Assembly (NCBI GenBank): GCA_033002965.1
Contig: JAURVB010007528.1
Coordinates: 1-64,000 of the forward strand
Source of the DNA: Piper betle
Lineage: Eukaryota > Streptophyta > Magnoliopsida > Piperales > Piperaceae
Reading direction: 5' to 3'
Length of the DNA stretch: 64,000 nucleotides
The notes under the pieces are model-generated. The model had not been told where the DNA came from. It did no database searches and worked only from the letters and a program-made list of their open reading frames with translations. Position numbers and translations under genes: made by a program. This document shows positions 11,341 to 23,696 of this stretch, one piece after another (the first letter of the stretch is position 1; every line of letters begins with the position of its first letter).

Positions 11341-12309
11341 TGCCGCCCTGGCTTTTGGCTTAGGTTTTGAAGATATTTTGGTTTGAACAAAATACATAAA
11401 TAAATAAATAATTTATTTTTTATTTTTTTTATAAATTTTGCAAAAGATTTATTTGTTAACGGATTTTTATTGGCCCTATTTTATAGAAATCTATTTCAAC
11501 CTATTTTCTTTATCAAAATACTCTTTCTAAAAAAGTATAATTTTTTATTTAAATTTATAAATCTAAACATATTTGAAGGCAATAGTTTTAAATATCGTGA
11601 CAAACTAAGTTTTGAAAGCAATACCTTCTCCCTTCTTACTTTCTTAGATTTTTTGAATTTTTGTCATTCCTTTCACAAGTTTTCTCTATGTAGCTTGATC
11701 TTATTGAATACATAATTATGGTAAATCTTATCTTTACTTCACTATTCATATATTAAAAAAAATTCTAGGAATCAAATGCTAATGGAGTTCCTTGGATGCT
11801 CGTGTGGGCCGTCTATAGGAATGGGTGTAGCTTAAATACGATTGGCTCGATGAGCTGATGGGAGGAGTCCCACTCCACCAAACGCTGGCCATTAGATCCA
11901 AATAATTAAAATATAATATGGTCTTCATATTTATTAAGCATTGAATAATTTTTTTAGGTTTTGCTAAAACTATCTAAATTAGGTCCTTTGGGGTGTGTTT
12001 GGTTGATATTAAATCAATATACAAAAGACAAGGCTTAGTATCACCAAGAACTGATGTAGTAATATCATCTACATAAAAGTTTAGTCACTCATTTATATCA
12101 CACGGTTGTAATTTTTTGTAACTAGTCAAATTTGTCCATATTATCCAACCATTTTTGTAATCTAAGAGTTCACATTGCATTTAGATGATATAATAATATC
12201 AGCTCTTGCTCAAAGTAAGAACATCAGCTCTTTCTGGTGATAATTTTTCTCCATATTAAATGTGCTTAGATCCATTCGGGGAAGCCAAACAACATGAAAG
12301 AGAGACTTA
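11341..12309. other. Intergenic, transposon debris
   Basis: AT-rich. GGGGTGTGTTTGGTTGAT near 11990 looks like the start of a small transposable element, but no partner end was found. No gene is seen. Confidence 0.35.
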
Positions 12310-14080
12310 GACACTGTCTTGTGTGGAAGAGTATGACAAGGATGATCCATTGGACATCCCACCTAATAATGAGGTTATTAATGATATAAGTCTTCATGAT
12401 GTGGAGCATGGTTAAGGGAGCCTTGATCATGGGGAGCCAACAAATGTAAGGAGGTCAGCTCAGGCTTTAGTTTTGTCGACAAGGTATCATCATCATATTA
12501 TGTTTAAGTGATTGAAAATGATAAATTGGAGACTTTCGGCGAGGTGAAAGCTCATGTGAATAGGTTATATTGGATGAGAAATATGCGATATGAGATGAAA
12601 TCCTTTAATAACAATCACACTTATGAGCTTGTTATACTTGCTAAGGGGAAGAAAGCATTGAATAATTAGTGGGTCTACAAGATGAAGCATGAAGAAGGTT
12701 CCAGTAAGCTAAGGCACAAGGCTAGGTTGGTGGTAAAAGGCTTCGGGCAAAAGAAAGACGTTAATTTCGATGAAATCTTTTCTCCAATGGTAAAGATGTC
12801 TTCCATTAGGGTTGTTCTTGCATTGGCGGCAAGCATGGACTTAGAGGTGTAATAATAAAATGTGAAGACAACCTATCCACACAGTGATCTTAAGGAGTCT
12901 ATTTACATGGAGCAACTTGATGGGCTAGAAGTCAAGGGAAAAGAAAACATGATGTGCAAGTTGAAGAAGAGCTTGTATAGTTTGAAGCAAGAATTGAGAC
13001 AATGGTACAAGAAGTTTGACTATTTCATGGAGAGCAATGGGTACAAGAAATCGGTTTCAGACCATTATGTATTCATCAAGAGATTTGATGATAATAACTT
13101 TGCTATGATTTTACTCTATATAGATGACATATTGATTGTTGGGCATGACCAAACCAAAATTGAGAAGCTAAAGGAGAGTTTGAGTAAGTCATTTCCTTAT
13201 AGCGTGATTGATAAGTTAGAAAGCTTTGGGTGTCACAAGAGAAGTACATTGAGAAAGTGCTTCAAAGGTTTAACATGAAGGATGCAAAGCTAGTTGGGGA
13301 AGGTGGACTTGAGTGAGAAGCCACTTCAAGTTGAGGAAGGTGGACTTGAGTGAGAACAAATGAAGGAAATGGAGAAGATTACTTATGCTTCCTTAGTTGA
13401 AAGCTTAATATAAGCTATGGTGTGCACGAGGCAGGACATAGCATATGCGGTTGGCTCGATGAGTAGGTTTTTGCCTAATTCGGGCAAAGAGCATTAGCAA
13501 GTAGTGAAGTGGATTCTAAGATACCTAAGGGGCACATCAAAGTATGAATTATGCTTTGGAGGGAATAAACCATTGTTGGTTGGCTATACCAATGCCAATA
13601 TAGCGGGGGATGTGAACACACGGATGGTCTACTTCTGGGTTTGTTACACTTTTACTAGTGGTGTCATGTTGTGGCAATTAAGGTTGTAAAAGTGTGTCGC
13701 CCTATCCACTATTGAGGCAGTGTTCATTACAATTATCGAGGTTTGTAAAGAGTTGTTTTGGTTGAAGAGACTTTTGGATGAAATTGGCTTTAAGCAATAT
13801 TAATACCTTGTTCATTGTGATAATGAAAATGTCATCCACTTGAACAAGAATTCGAGTTTCCATTCAAGAAGCAAATATATCGATGTGAGATACCATTGGG
13901 AAAGGGATGTGTTGGATGAGAAGTCTCTTGAGCTCACCAAGATTCACATCGACTAGAATATTTCAGACATATTAACCAAGTTGGTGACTAAAGAGAAACA
14001 TGTGCTTTATTAAGATGGAGTGGGCATGGAGGCTCTCTCCTATGTTGGTTAGTTGCTTCATAGAGTCAGGAAGGGGAGAT
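12310..14080 (+). pseudogene. Ty1/copia polyprotein remnant (reverse transcriptase, RNase H)
   Basis: Translated pieces in order: WVYKMKHEEG and KARLVVKGFGQK near 12670-12750; YSLKQELRQWYKKFDYF; the catalytic YIDDILIVG near 13120; the RNase H part WILRYLRGTSKYELCF near 13510; then STIEAVFITIIEVCKELFWL and HCDNENVIHLNKN; and SRSKYIDVRYHWERD near 13870. Stops and shifts break the frame at several points (e.g. 12667, 12850, 13688). Gag, protease and integrase are absent. A polypurine tract (AAGGGGAGAT, 14071-14080) lies just before the 3' LTR, giving plus orientation. Confidence 0.9.
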
Positions 14081-14081
14081 T

Positions 14082-15475
14082 TGTTGATTGTTCATTCCTC
14101 TCATGAAGAAACAAAATTAACATTGAAATGTTTGTGGGCCTGCATAAGGGCGCAAGCATGTCTTACATAAGGGCACAAGGGGCAGAATTGTCATGCTAGG
14201 ACGTGAGGAATTTCACGCAAGGGCTTAAAGGTGGGGTAGTAGATGTGCTATTTGCACCAAGGAGCAAAAGTTGGTTGCACAAAGGTGCAAACATCTTGTC
14301 TGTTGCATGAGGGTGCAACATTTTGTAACAATTCGGCCCAAAGTGTAGTTTAATGGGCCAAGTTATCTTTTCAAAAGTGGTAAACCAAGTTTAAAGATCT
14401 ATAATCCATTCTTACTTAAAACATGGTCTTTCCCCAATAGGTATTAGATGTGGGACTAAGTTAAGGGATATCATAATCCACCCACAAAATTTCGTCCCCA
14501 AAATTTTTACCTTTGGCCTGTTGCTAGCCTTAGCTCACAACCTTCTTTGGCTCATGAGTGACAGCCTAGCCAATGTCCCTAGTCTAGCCCACCATCTAAC
14601 ACATAACTAGGAGGCCCTAATACCATTTGTAATAACCCGGCCCAAAATACAACATAATAGGCCAACTTATATTTTAAAAAGTAGGTAACCAAATTTAAAG
14701 ATCTATAGTACATTCCCATTTATAAACAAGATCTTTTCCCAATAGGTATTAGATGTGGGACTAAGTTGAGGGATCTCACAGGTGCGTGAGGGTGCGATAG
14801 GTTGTTGTGCCAAGACGCAAGTGTTTCTTGTGGTGGATGTATGGGCATGCCAAAGCACGACCCACAGACCTGTTTTGACCTGTATAAGACCCGATTGACA
14901 TGTTGGGGGGCGGGGGCTTTTAGAGGGTTGTTTTGCTCTCATTTTTGGTAGATAACAACACTCACAACTCATACCTAGATTGCAGAGGGTTGTGGAGGAC
15001 AATTGGGGTGCAAATCAAGGGTGAGAGTTGGTGAAATATTGATCTTGATGTGGAGAGTGAGTTTGGTGTTCGGATTCTTCGCGTGATTGCCAGTCCATTG
15101 TTTTCACCACGATCAAGTTGTTATCTTCAAAGGTTTCTTTCTTCTTTGATGTTTTGATCTTTCATTTGGGGATTGATTGTTGATTTGCATGTATTGAGAT
15201 TGGATTCTCATGGCAATGGATTGATTGTAATTGATTTATGATCATAGTGAATATTTTGGCCTATATTGGATTGCCATGGTTTGATCTAATTTTGGTAATT
15301 CGACTTCAATTTGGTGTTGTCTACTCTATTAGTCTTGTGATCTTAATTGTTAGTTTTATGATCCCTATTATCTGGTTGAATCAAACGAATCGGGAAATTG
15401 GTGATCTTGGGAGTCCAAGTGTTTGATGAAATTTTGTTGTGCATTTTGTTAAGTGATTGTGTTAATACCCCAACA
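14082..15475 (+). mobile_element. 3' LTR of the copia element, carrying a nested TRIM
   Basis: Begins TGTTG directly after the polypurine tract and ends CAACA at 15475 (TGTTG...CAACA short inverted ends). Without the 457 bp insertion at 14324-14780 it is about 937 bp. The LTR contains repeated 'gggtgcaa/gcgcaag' words. No 5' LTR for this element is in the window, so the element is truncated on the left. Confidence 0.75.
14324..14780 (-). mobile_element. TRIM (terminal-repeat retrotransposon in miniature)
   Basis: Two direct repeats of 152-153 bp (14324-14475 and 14628-14780) flank a 152 bp internal segment. Read on the minus strand, each repeat begins TGTGAGATCCC or a diverged form of it and ends TTACA. 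Two bases after the first repeat comes TGGTATTAGGGC, close to the initiator-Met tRNA primer site TGGTATCAGAGC. A purine/G-rich AATTTTGGGGACGAAATTTT precedes the second repeat as a polypurine-tract candidate. There is no coding capacity. No matching 5 bp duplication flanks it (GGTGC versus CATTT), so one edge may have changed after insertion. It sits inside the copia 3' LTR. Confidence 0.85.
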
Positions 15476-15880
15476 AGCTTGCCAATGTAAAGAGGATCAG
15501 AGATGCCCACCAAACACATGAAACATGCCTTGCTCATGTTATGATCATGGCTGCCTCACCACTAACATTAATGTGTGGAGAACCACCGAAGTGTAGGTTG
15601 CCATTGCTGTTGATTTGAAGGTCTTTGTTGTTGCATGGACGTTAAACTTAATTGTTGCCATTGTTGTCCCCCACCTCATTGGTCGGGAAAGGAGAGGCGT
15701 TGGAGATTAGTTGTTGTTTGAGGTTGGAGCTTCAAGTTGTTGTCCTATCAATCATTGGACTTTGGTTCCCCTGGTTAGAGGAAAGGAGTCCCTCCTCGTT
15801 GCTATTAGAAGCTCCATAGCTGCTGCCTCTCTAGAATAGACTTGTGCCTAAGAGGAAAGTTTGAAATTGCCTTTCTGTTG
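15476..15880 (-). other. Coding-like remnant, not recognised
   Basis: Read on the minus strand this stretch gives an Asn/Gln/Ser-rich peptide in pieces (e.g. QLISNASPFPTNEVGDNNG, NLHFGGSPHINVSGEAAM) with stops between them. The composition resembles the linker parts of plant transcription factors, but I do not recognise a family. It may be a fragment carried by a transposon. Confidence 0.25.
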
Positions 15881-17859
15881 CACTACTGCGGCCATTTAGC
15901 TATTTTTTATCACTAACGATCTATTGAGTTGTATTGTGCTTTGTTGCCTCTGGATATTGCCCAAATTAGACCTGCCACGAAGAAGTGTTGTTGTGCTGCT
16001 CATCGAATATTTGCTACTAGTACTTTGCCAAAGATTGTCTCTTTACCTTTTGCTAACTGTTACCAACGCCGTGGAAGAGTTCAAAAGTCAGCAACCTAGC
16101 AAGGAAGAAGGTGTGAACAAATGGGTAAATGGCAGGCAAACCTGTTTTGCATGTGTTAGCACCTATGCTCAAATTGTTTATTCATGACTAGTTGAGAAAT
16201 TGGAATAAGGGAACCTTTGCACTCCCCATTTTTTTGCACACCACACCGACCAAAATTCATCACATGTTTTTCACCTAAAAAGGTGCACTTGGCATTAACT
16301 TTTCACACCTAGACCTTCTTATGAGCATGCACTCATGTCAAGCAATCCATGTTTTCATTGCATTGAGTGAGGTGATCAAACGTGGGGTTGAAACCCATTG
16401 TATAGAGATTGTATTAGATCTGAAAATAAAGATTCAGTACGTAGTAAAATATCTAAAATACTTAATCAAAAGTTAGTACAAAAAAAGATATTGTCCTATG
16501 GAGATACTAAATAGATAAAAGTGACTATATAAAAATAATGACAACAAGTATTGTTGAAGTAAGTTCAAGCAAACAAGCTGCAACAATTTGTATATTATCC
16601 GAAAACAATCAAAGCACAAAGAGGAAAAATAATCAAGCACAAAGATTTTTAAAGAGGTTCCCTACTGGTACATCTTTCTTTTACACCACTGTATCCAACG
16701 GTTGGGTAGAGATTCTATATTTCACTATGGATGAATTGAAAGTGTGTTACAACTTAAGTATACAGCTGCTTATCATTTACCAAGCAAGACCCAAGTGTTT
16801 CACAAGCCCACTTGTCCTTCACTGCTTTCAACCTCACAAGCCACACTTGTCCTTCACTCCTTAACCTCTCACTCGACTTTACAAGTCAAACTTGACACTA
16901 ACTATTACAACACCCACTTCACACCCGAAGTATATAACAACCCAATAGTGTAAGCATACAACACAAGATCACACCTAATATTATTTACAATTCTTCACAA
17001 GATCAACATGATATTTACAACAAAAGAGATATGCAAAAATACAAAGTATTGTCCGATCTCTTGGGAAAACCCTAAGGTTGACACAATGAAGATCATCCAA
17101 AGCTTATATCCAATTGTAACAGTTTAGCCTTATTCTGAACTAGCACACCCACTTTCAAATACTTCAACAATTGAATATTTGGATAGGGCTCTAGCACATC
17201 CATGTTGATAATATGCTCCTTATATAGTTACATAAGTTCATAGATTGTTCAAAATCCAACCACCTAAATCATTAATGTTGAGAAGGCTCCTTCGGACTCC
17301 AACACAAGTTTCCTGCTCAAGTTTGAATTCCAAATTCAAATAATTTCAACGCATTCAAAGCGTTAAGTTCCTCTTAATGAAGTTCGATCTTCAAGAAGTC
17401 TCGGTCTTCAAAATAAGTCCATGTCCATTTCAAAGTCATCTTGACTGAGATCAACTCCATGTTCGCAACATGATCAAATGACCAACATTAAGTAGAAATG
17501 TCAGAACATTCCAAATTAAACTAATCACAATTGAACATTTAATCAACTTGCTCTAGTTTAATTGGACCTTATCAAAGAGCAATTCTTCATGTAAACCACA
17601 AGAATAATGTTTCATCATCAAAATTTGAAATGCCCAAGTCTAAGAACAGAGTAATTTTACTTTCAGAGTAGTTTTACTCATGTATTGGGGAATGGATTCA
17701 CTTATGCATTTGCCAACAGTTTCTCTCGAGTATCACTTATGGTTGTAATTAGTTTATAATCATAGTGGTTTTGTGGTGGAGATTTCTACATTAAAATTTA
17801 TATGCACACTATCATGTGATTGAAGATCTCAACAAGTGGGTTGTCGGACCCAACAAAAT
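15881..17859. other. Transposon-derived intergenic sequence
   Basis: No intact gene. It probably includes the decayed 5' portion of the next copia element, but no LTR boundaries or coding domains could be fixed before 17860. Confidence 0.35.
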
Positions 17860-19400
17860 GGATCTTAACCAATCTACCACTAGGGTGTAAACCTATAGAG
17901 TGCAAGTCAATTTTCAAAAGAAGTTGAAACTAGACGGATCTATTGATACGTGTAAAGCCACTGGTAGCTTAAGGATATAACCAAAAAGGAGTAGACTATT
18001 TTGACACATATTCACCTATTAGTAAAATAACTACAATTCGAGTGCTTATTGCATTGGTTGCAATTTACAACTTCGAGATCCATTAGATGGATGTAAAAAC
18101 AACCTTCTTGTATGGAGAGCTTGAAGATGAGGTGTACATGGTTCAACCAGAAGGATTTGAAGTATCAGGCCAAGAGGGAAAGCTATGTAAATTAAGTCTG
18201 ATTATTATATACTCTTAAACAAACACCTAAACGATGACATGAAAAATTTAACAAAACTATAATGTCTAATGACTTTGTTGTGCGTGACTCTTATAAATAT
18301 TTACATTATAAGAAATTTTCTAATTCAATTATTATTTTATGCTTATATGTTGATGATATTTTAATATTTGTGGAGTGACGCCAATAAGATTACTAAAATC
18401 AAGAAGTTTTTTAGTATGAACTTTGATATGAAATATGTTGGTCATGCTAATGTGATAGTAGGCATCAAGACTTTGAGGTCAGTCAGAGTAGCTTTATCAC
18501 AATTCCAATATGTTGAAAAGTATTTAGAAAATTTTACTCTGTAGAGTGCAAACCTATGAGTATTCATTATGACCCTTGCATCAAATCAAGGAGAATGGTG
18601 GAGATAGTGTATCACAATTAAGATATTCACAATTAATAGGCACACTGAGGTACTATTTTAATTATACAAGGCTAGACATTCCCTATGTAGTGGGAAGATT
18701 AAGTAGATGTGCACAAAATCCTAACGAAGCTCACAAGACAACAGTAGGTAGAGTACTCAGATATCGAAAGGGTACTAGTGATTGTGTTATTCACTATACT
18801 TAGTTTTCCACTATATTAGAAGGTCATAATGATGTGTATTGGATAAGAAGAATGTTTGGTATAAATAAATAGACTGTTTATCCTTGGACCCCCGTAGTCA
18901 CTATAAACGCCCCCGGGTCGTGCAAAGGGATGCATCTATTTATCTATCTCTTGACTCAAAATGGAGACAAGTTTGACAAAGGATCTTAGAGTGTCTAGGG
19001 TTGGGCTAGGAGGGTCTTTTAAAAAAAGTCATGAGTGGTTATGTGTTCACTTTTAGTGGTGGGGTTATTTATTGGAAGTCCATGAAACAAAATATTATTA
19101 ATAGGTCAACAATGGAGGCTAAATTGGTGGCTTTGGATTTAGCTGGTAAAGAATCAGAGTGGCTTAGAGATATATTGAATAATATTCCCATGTTGGAAGA
19201 GCCAATTCATTCTATCTTAATAAATTGTGATAATCAAGCTACAATAGTGAAAGTGCAAAGCAAAAATCACAATGCAAAGTCCTCAAGGCATATGGAGTTC
19301 AATTATAATTAGAAGGTTGAATTCAATTGGTGTTATAACATTATGCATTGTCAAGTATGCACGTAATCTTGCTAAACAACTTATAAAATGACTCTCGAGA
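17860..19400 (+). pseudogene. Second Ty1/copia polyprotein remnant (RT and RNase H)
   Basis: RT pieces: YFDTYSPISKITTIRVLIAL near 18000, QMDVKTTFLYGELEDEVYM near 18085 and QPEGFEVSGQEGKLCKL near 18145. RNase H pieces: SGYVFTFSGGVIYWKS and STMEAKLVALDLAGKESEWL at 19031-19200, NCDNQATIVKVQSKNHNAKS, SRHMEFNYN near 19290. Between these are many stops and a foreign-looking GC-richer block at 18880-18990. Dead element, plus orientation. Confidence 0.85.
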
Positions 19401-19762
19401 GTCTAGATATTAAATTCATCAAGGGGAATGAGCTTATAGGCATTATAGCAACGGCCGTTAGTGGCAACCCAGTCTAGCAGCGTAGAGATCCTACAAGTAG
19501 ACTCAATGGGTAAAACTAGGCTAATGAGTGGGGCACTCTAAGTTGTATTTTGAGCGGCTTATTGTTGTGGTAAAAGTGCTCAATTCCACAATGTGATTGT
19601 TGGTTTACTTAATATCTTATTAGAAGTCAAGGTCTAAGTGACAGGATATTGAATTGTAGAATATCCTTGGATACTTCTACCTATATGAATGCTGATAGCT
19701 GAGGTCGGCCATTGATGGAGTTATAAACTTACATTCCCGAAATCATCTCCCCTTTATCAGAA

Positions 19763-20046
19763 GGAACTCACATATCATCATTTAGCAAACTCCTATTATC
19801 ATATAGAACTCACAACTCATATATCATCATATGGCAAATTCTTCTTATGAGACGGAACTCACAACTCACGTATCATTTACCTGGCAAACTCTTCTTATCA
19901 AATGGAACTCACATATCATCATATCATCGACTGGCAGACGAAACTTGCATATCATCATATCATCACCCAGCAAACTCCTCTTATCAGACGGAACTCACAT
20001 CTTATCAGATGGAACTCACATATCATTACTTGACAAACTGCTCTTA
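19763..20046. repeat. ~42 bp minisatellite, about seven irregular units
   Basis: The repeated core is GGAACTCACATATCATCAT followed by a variable GGCAAACTCCTCTTATCAGAC. Units differ by small indels. It lies just downstream of the copia remnant, probably within its former 3' LTR. The open frames here are repeat artefacts. Confidence 0.85.
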
Positions 20047-20113
20047 AATCATCAGGTGAAACCCATGAAAGAAACTTCCACAATCGGCGTACGCAAAACC
20101 CTAATCAAACTTA

Positions 20114-20197
20114 TCTCTAATACCACTATTGGGCCTAATGGGCCTCCACAACTTACCTCTAATACCACTATTGGGCCTAATGTGCCTCCACAAAAAG
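20114..20197. repeat. ~42 bp tandem duplication
   Basis: Two units starting CTCTAATACCACTATTGGGC, the second with one internal change (ATGGGC to ATGTGC) and a diverged end. Confidence 0.85.
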
Positions 20198-21178
20198 GAA
20201 CTTGAAACAGGTGTCAATGGTCTCTCTTAATCCAAAAACTAACTTAGGGAATAAGTCTTCCCTATTAGCCTATATACAAGTCACTAACATTCTCTACGAT
20301 CGATGCAGGATAAACCCAACACTGATATATACCCATATATTTTCACGCTAGTAATTTTTTATTTGTTCTGTTAAAGTCTCAATTAAAAGTTATGAAATTC
20401 AAGACATAGTTCATTTCTACTTGTTGGGATAGTGATGCACCAAATTGAAAGAGTTTTCAGGTCCGAAATACTTTCATCCTTGAAAGAAAATTACATCAAG
20501 ATTTTTTTTTCAAATTTTGTTTTCTTTCATTGCTTTCCTATTTTTAGAAAGAGGTGAGGACTGTTTGTGTTTTCAAAATAGGAGTGGATTGTTGGTTTTT
20601 AGGCGTTTTAAAAACACAGACGTATTGTTGGTTTTTTTTTGTTTTAAAAACTACATCCCTTAGAACATATCCTTTAAAAAATGTTATTTTGAAAAAGTAT
20701 GTCCTTTCTTTTTAACCCCTTTTTAGGGTTGTTTTGAACAGAACTTTTTTTTCTTTTCCGAGAACCCTTCTCTATCATCTTCCTTGCCTTCAACCTTCTT
20801 GATTTCTCTTGGATATGTTAGGAAAGGAAATTCTTTTTTGATTTAAAACAAGATTTGTGAAAGTTCTTGGCAATCTAATAAATTAGGAAAACTTTTTCAT
20901 TGTTGCACTCATGAAAAGGGATTTGTCTGTTGTATCTTGGAAGTAATTTTTTTGTTGAGGCTCTATTGCATGAAAATGACAATATTACTTTGAAGACAAT
21001 GTTTTTAGCATGCCTCAGATGACAAATATTAATTTTGTATTTTATTTTGATGAAGACAAATCGGTTTTCTAACTTTATCTTTGTCCATAATTTACAATGG
21101 CTATCTTTTTTGAGGTAGGCCTGAAATCGATTTTTGCACTTGGGATGTGATAGAAGTAACAGTGAAGAAAATTGAATT
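20198..21178. other. No gene seen
   Basis: T-rich non-coding sequence. A short internal repeat (TTGTTGGTTTTT followed by AAAAAC) occurs near 20590-20650. Confidence 0.4.
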
Positions 21179-21186
21179 ATCTTGAT

Positions 21187-21758
21187 TAGGGTTGCTAATT
21201 GAGCGAGCCAGCTCGTGAATATTTAGCATTCAGTTCAGCTTGACTCGACTCGAAACTCAACATTTAAATGCTCGAGCTCGAACTCGACTCAAACTCGAAT
21301 CTTACAAGCTGAGCTTGAGCAAGGTCATATTCGACTCGACTCGACTCGGTTATAACTCGAACTCGACTCGTAGGTTGACTCAATAAAATAATATAGTAAT
21401 ATAGTTTTTATATTATATTATATATATACACACATAATATAATAATGAAGAAGTGAGATAGTTGAGATGGTAACTATTCAAGTTGATGGCCTCAAGGTTG
21501 TGGGTTCAATCCACATTGATTGCATTTTTTGAAGTGAGGTACTTTTGACTTTTAATCGAGCAGGTTTCGAGCTTACGAACGAGCTGGGTTTGAGCTCGAG
21601 AAAATTAAACATTTTGAGTGTATTCGAGCTCAAGTCGAGCTCGAACACATAAAAGATGTTCAAGTAAAACTCGAGCATGTATGTTTAAAATTCGTTCGAT
21701 CTCGAGTTGAGTTCGAACACAAGTTGAGCTCGGTTCGGTCGTTCAATTAGCACCCCTA
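21187..21758. mobile_element. Non-autonomous hAT-type element (MITE), 572 bp
   Basis: The ends are inverted: left TAGGGTTGCTAATTGAGCGA and right (reverse complement) TAGGGGTGCTAATTGAACGA. An exact 8 bp direct duplication ATCTTGAT lies at 21179-21186 and 21759-21766. TAG-type ends with 8 bp duplications are the hAT hallmark. The interior is made of CTCGAGCTCG/ACTCGACTCG words near both arms and an AT-rich centre; no transposase. Confidence 0.9.
21440..21530 (+). other. tRNA-like pol III B-box inside the hAT element
   Basis: GTGGGTTCAATCCACA at about 21497-21512 matches the B-box core GGTTCAATCC, preceded by GTTGAGATGGTAACT, which loosely resembles an A-box region. It could be a captured tRNA or SINE fragment. 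There is no full cloverleaf. Confidence 0.4.
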
Positions 21759-21766
21759 ATCTTGAT

Positions 21767-23696
21767 AACAACAATTAAAACAATGTCGATTCTATTAAAA
21801 TAATCTATTCATTTGTCAATTAAAGTGGTTGAATTATGAATTTCATATCCTAAACATGCTAATTCGATTAAATAGGATGTAGCATTTCTAAAAAAATGTA
21901 TGAGTCACATCAAGTTTAAACATGATTGAAGGTGGAAACTAAAATTGGAAATTTGCAAGCATAAGGGCAACATATTTGAGGCAAACATGGAAACGTGTAT
22001 TCATTTGGGGCCATTAAAATTTTTCATGCAGTGGCCTCGCCATGGGCTTATGGACTAGCCGAGTTGAATGTTTAAACTTATTCTAAAGAACCCTAGTCCG
22101 ATGTCATGATGCCGCACACTCGTGGCATCACATACGAAAATTTATTTGAAAATTTGAGGTGCTAATTTTGGAAGAAGAATATTTCAAAATTCTAAGATTT
22201 CACAATAATCATCTCTATAATGTTTCATATGATTTTTGTCTTTTGCTTCTTTTTTGTTAGTTGTGTTGGGATGTAGAGAGTATTTGTTTGATCTTTCTTT
22301 TTCTTTTTTTATTCCTCTCTTTTGGTAATGAAAATTTTTAATTAGGTGAAAAAAATAGATGTTTTTCTCATCGCACATTCGGTCATAGCCATTTTGGTTG
22401 TAGGGATGAACAAAATGTTAATATTATGTCATGCATACATACGAACATGTGTTTTCCACAATATAATATTGTTGTTTTTAAGATTAAGAGTAATGTTATG
22501 TATACCCCTAAACTTTTCTCCATTATTCCCCACCTTGAATTTGATTGGCTTATTTAATGGGCAATGTTGATCACGCTTACATGACAATTTTTTTGGGCCA
22601 ATCAAAATCAAGGCGGAGAAAAGTAGGAAAAATTTTGGTGCACAAATAATTTCCTTTAATTTAACTACTTACTTTTATCATTTTCTATATAGTATTAAAT
22701 GTGAGTGCAACAACATGAATTGTGTGTCTTTAAGACTTCTCTATGATCAATAACTTGTTTTCAGTCCAAATTTAAAAAGTTTTAGGCTTTAGGGTTGACC
22801 ATTTTTGACATGTTTAAAAATAATTCTTCAACTAGGCTTGGGAGACAAAGGTGGTTGTTCTATATTTCTATGTTCTTGGTACACTTCTATGAATCTGTAG
22901 AATCTTAGGAGCAGTTAGTTGCCAGAGAGTCTACACTTTGTATGTTAATCTTTTAAGCCTACATTGGCTTTTTCAGGCAAGTAGCTGAGTTTTTGCACAA
23001 CATTAAAAAACTTGCATGAAGTTTTTTCTTGGTCCTCGCATCATAGAAAGAAAAAAAACTCATTCTAATCTTGTTCATCTGCCTTGATACATATATGTGG
23101 TTGAAAAAATATAAATGTTTGTTTATGGTTATAATAATTACGTATGCAGTTAATTTTCCCAACGCTATGCAATAAAAATCATTCACTAAAAATTTTCATT
23201 CCTTTGACAAAATATACTAATGTTAAAAATACACAATGCAAATGTTCTTACTTAGACTGACTGCACAAGATAATAGACTAATAGTATATGTACAAAAACT
23301 AGATATTGAGAAATTAAGTTATCTGTAGGCTTCTGAATAAATAAAGAGATTAATGCTTAGTATTAGTGTAATTGAATAGTTTTAACTAAAACCACAATTT
23401 CTAAATGAGGCCATTTAAGATGTAAGATAGGGACGTCAAGCTATTTTTGAAAAGAATTAATCATGTTTCTTCATGTAATCTATAAATTATGGTGATTTGA
23501 ACCAATAAAAATAGTGCTACATCGAGTTTGCCATAGCACTTGCCACATCAAATCCTTCACCTAATTTTAACTCTACTTAAATAATGTATTTAACATTTAG
23601 CCATCCAATCCAAACATTACTATGCCAAACTATTATCTCATTATACAAAAAGGGTCTATTTATCAAATTAAAGTTCATCACTAACATATAGCCACA
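21767..23696. other. Intergenic with one small inverted-repeat element
   Basis: Apart from the inverted repeat at 22480-22655 nothing is recognised. The open frames are short and without family resemblance. Confidence 0.4.
22480..22655. repeat. Short inverted-repeat (MITE-like) element
   Basis: The left arm contains AAACTTTTCTCC and CCTTGAATTTGATTGGC. The right arm contains GCCAATCAAAATCAAGG and GGAGAAAAGTA in inverted order. It could fold into a hairpin of about 50 bp per arm around a short loop. Target duplication not resolved. Confidence 0.6.

Noticed and set aside
14324..14780. Simple tandem duplication of about 150 bp
   Set aside because: The primer-binding site, G-rich tract and TG...CA ends in the right places fit a TRIM better.
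19831..20205. 124-codon frame with repeated THISS-type residues
   Set aside because: Produced by the minisatellite.
21440..21530. A tRNA gene
   Set aside because: Only the B-box is convincing; no cloverleaf or acceptor stem can be formed.
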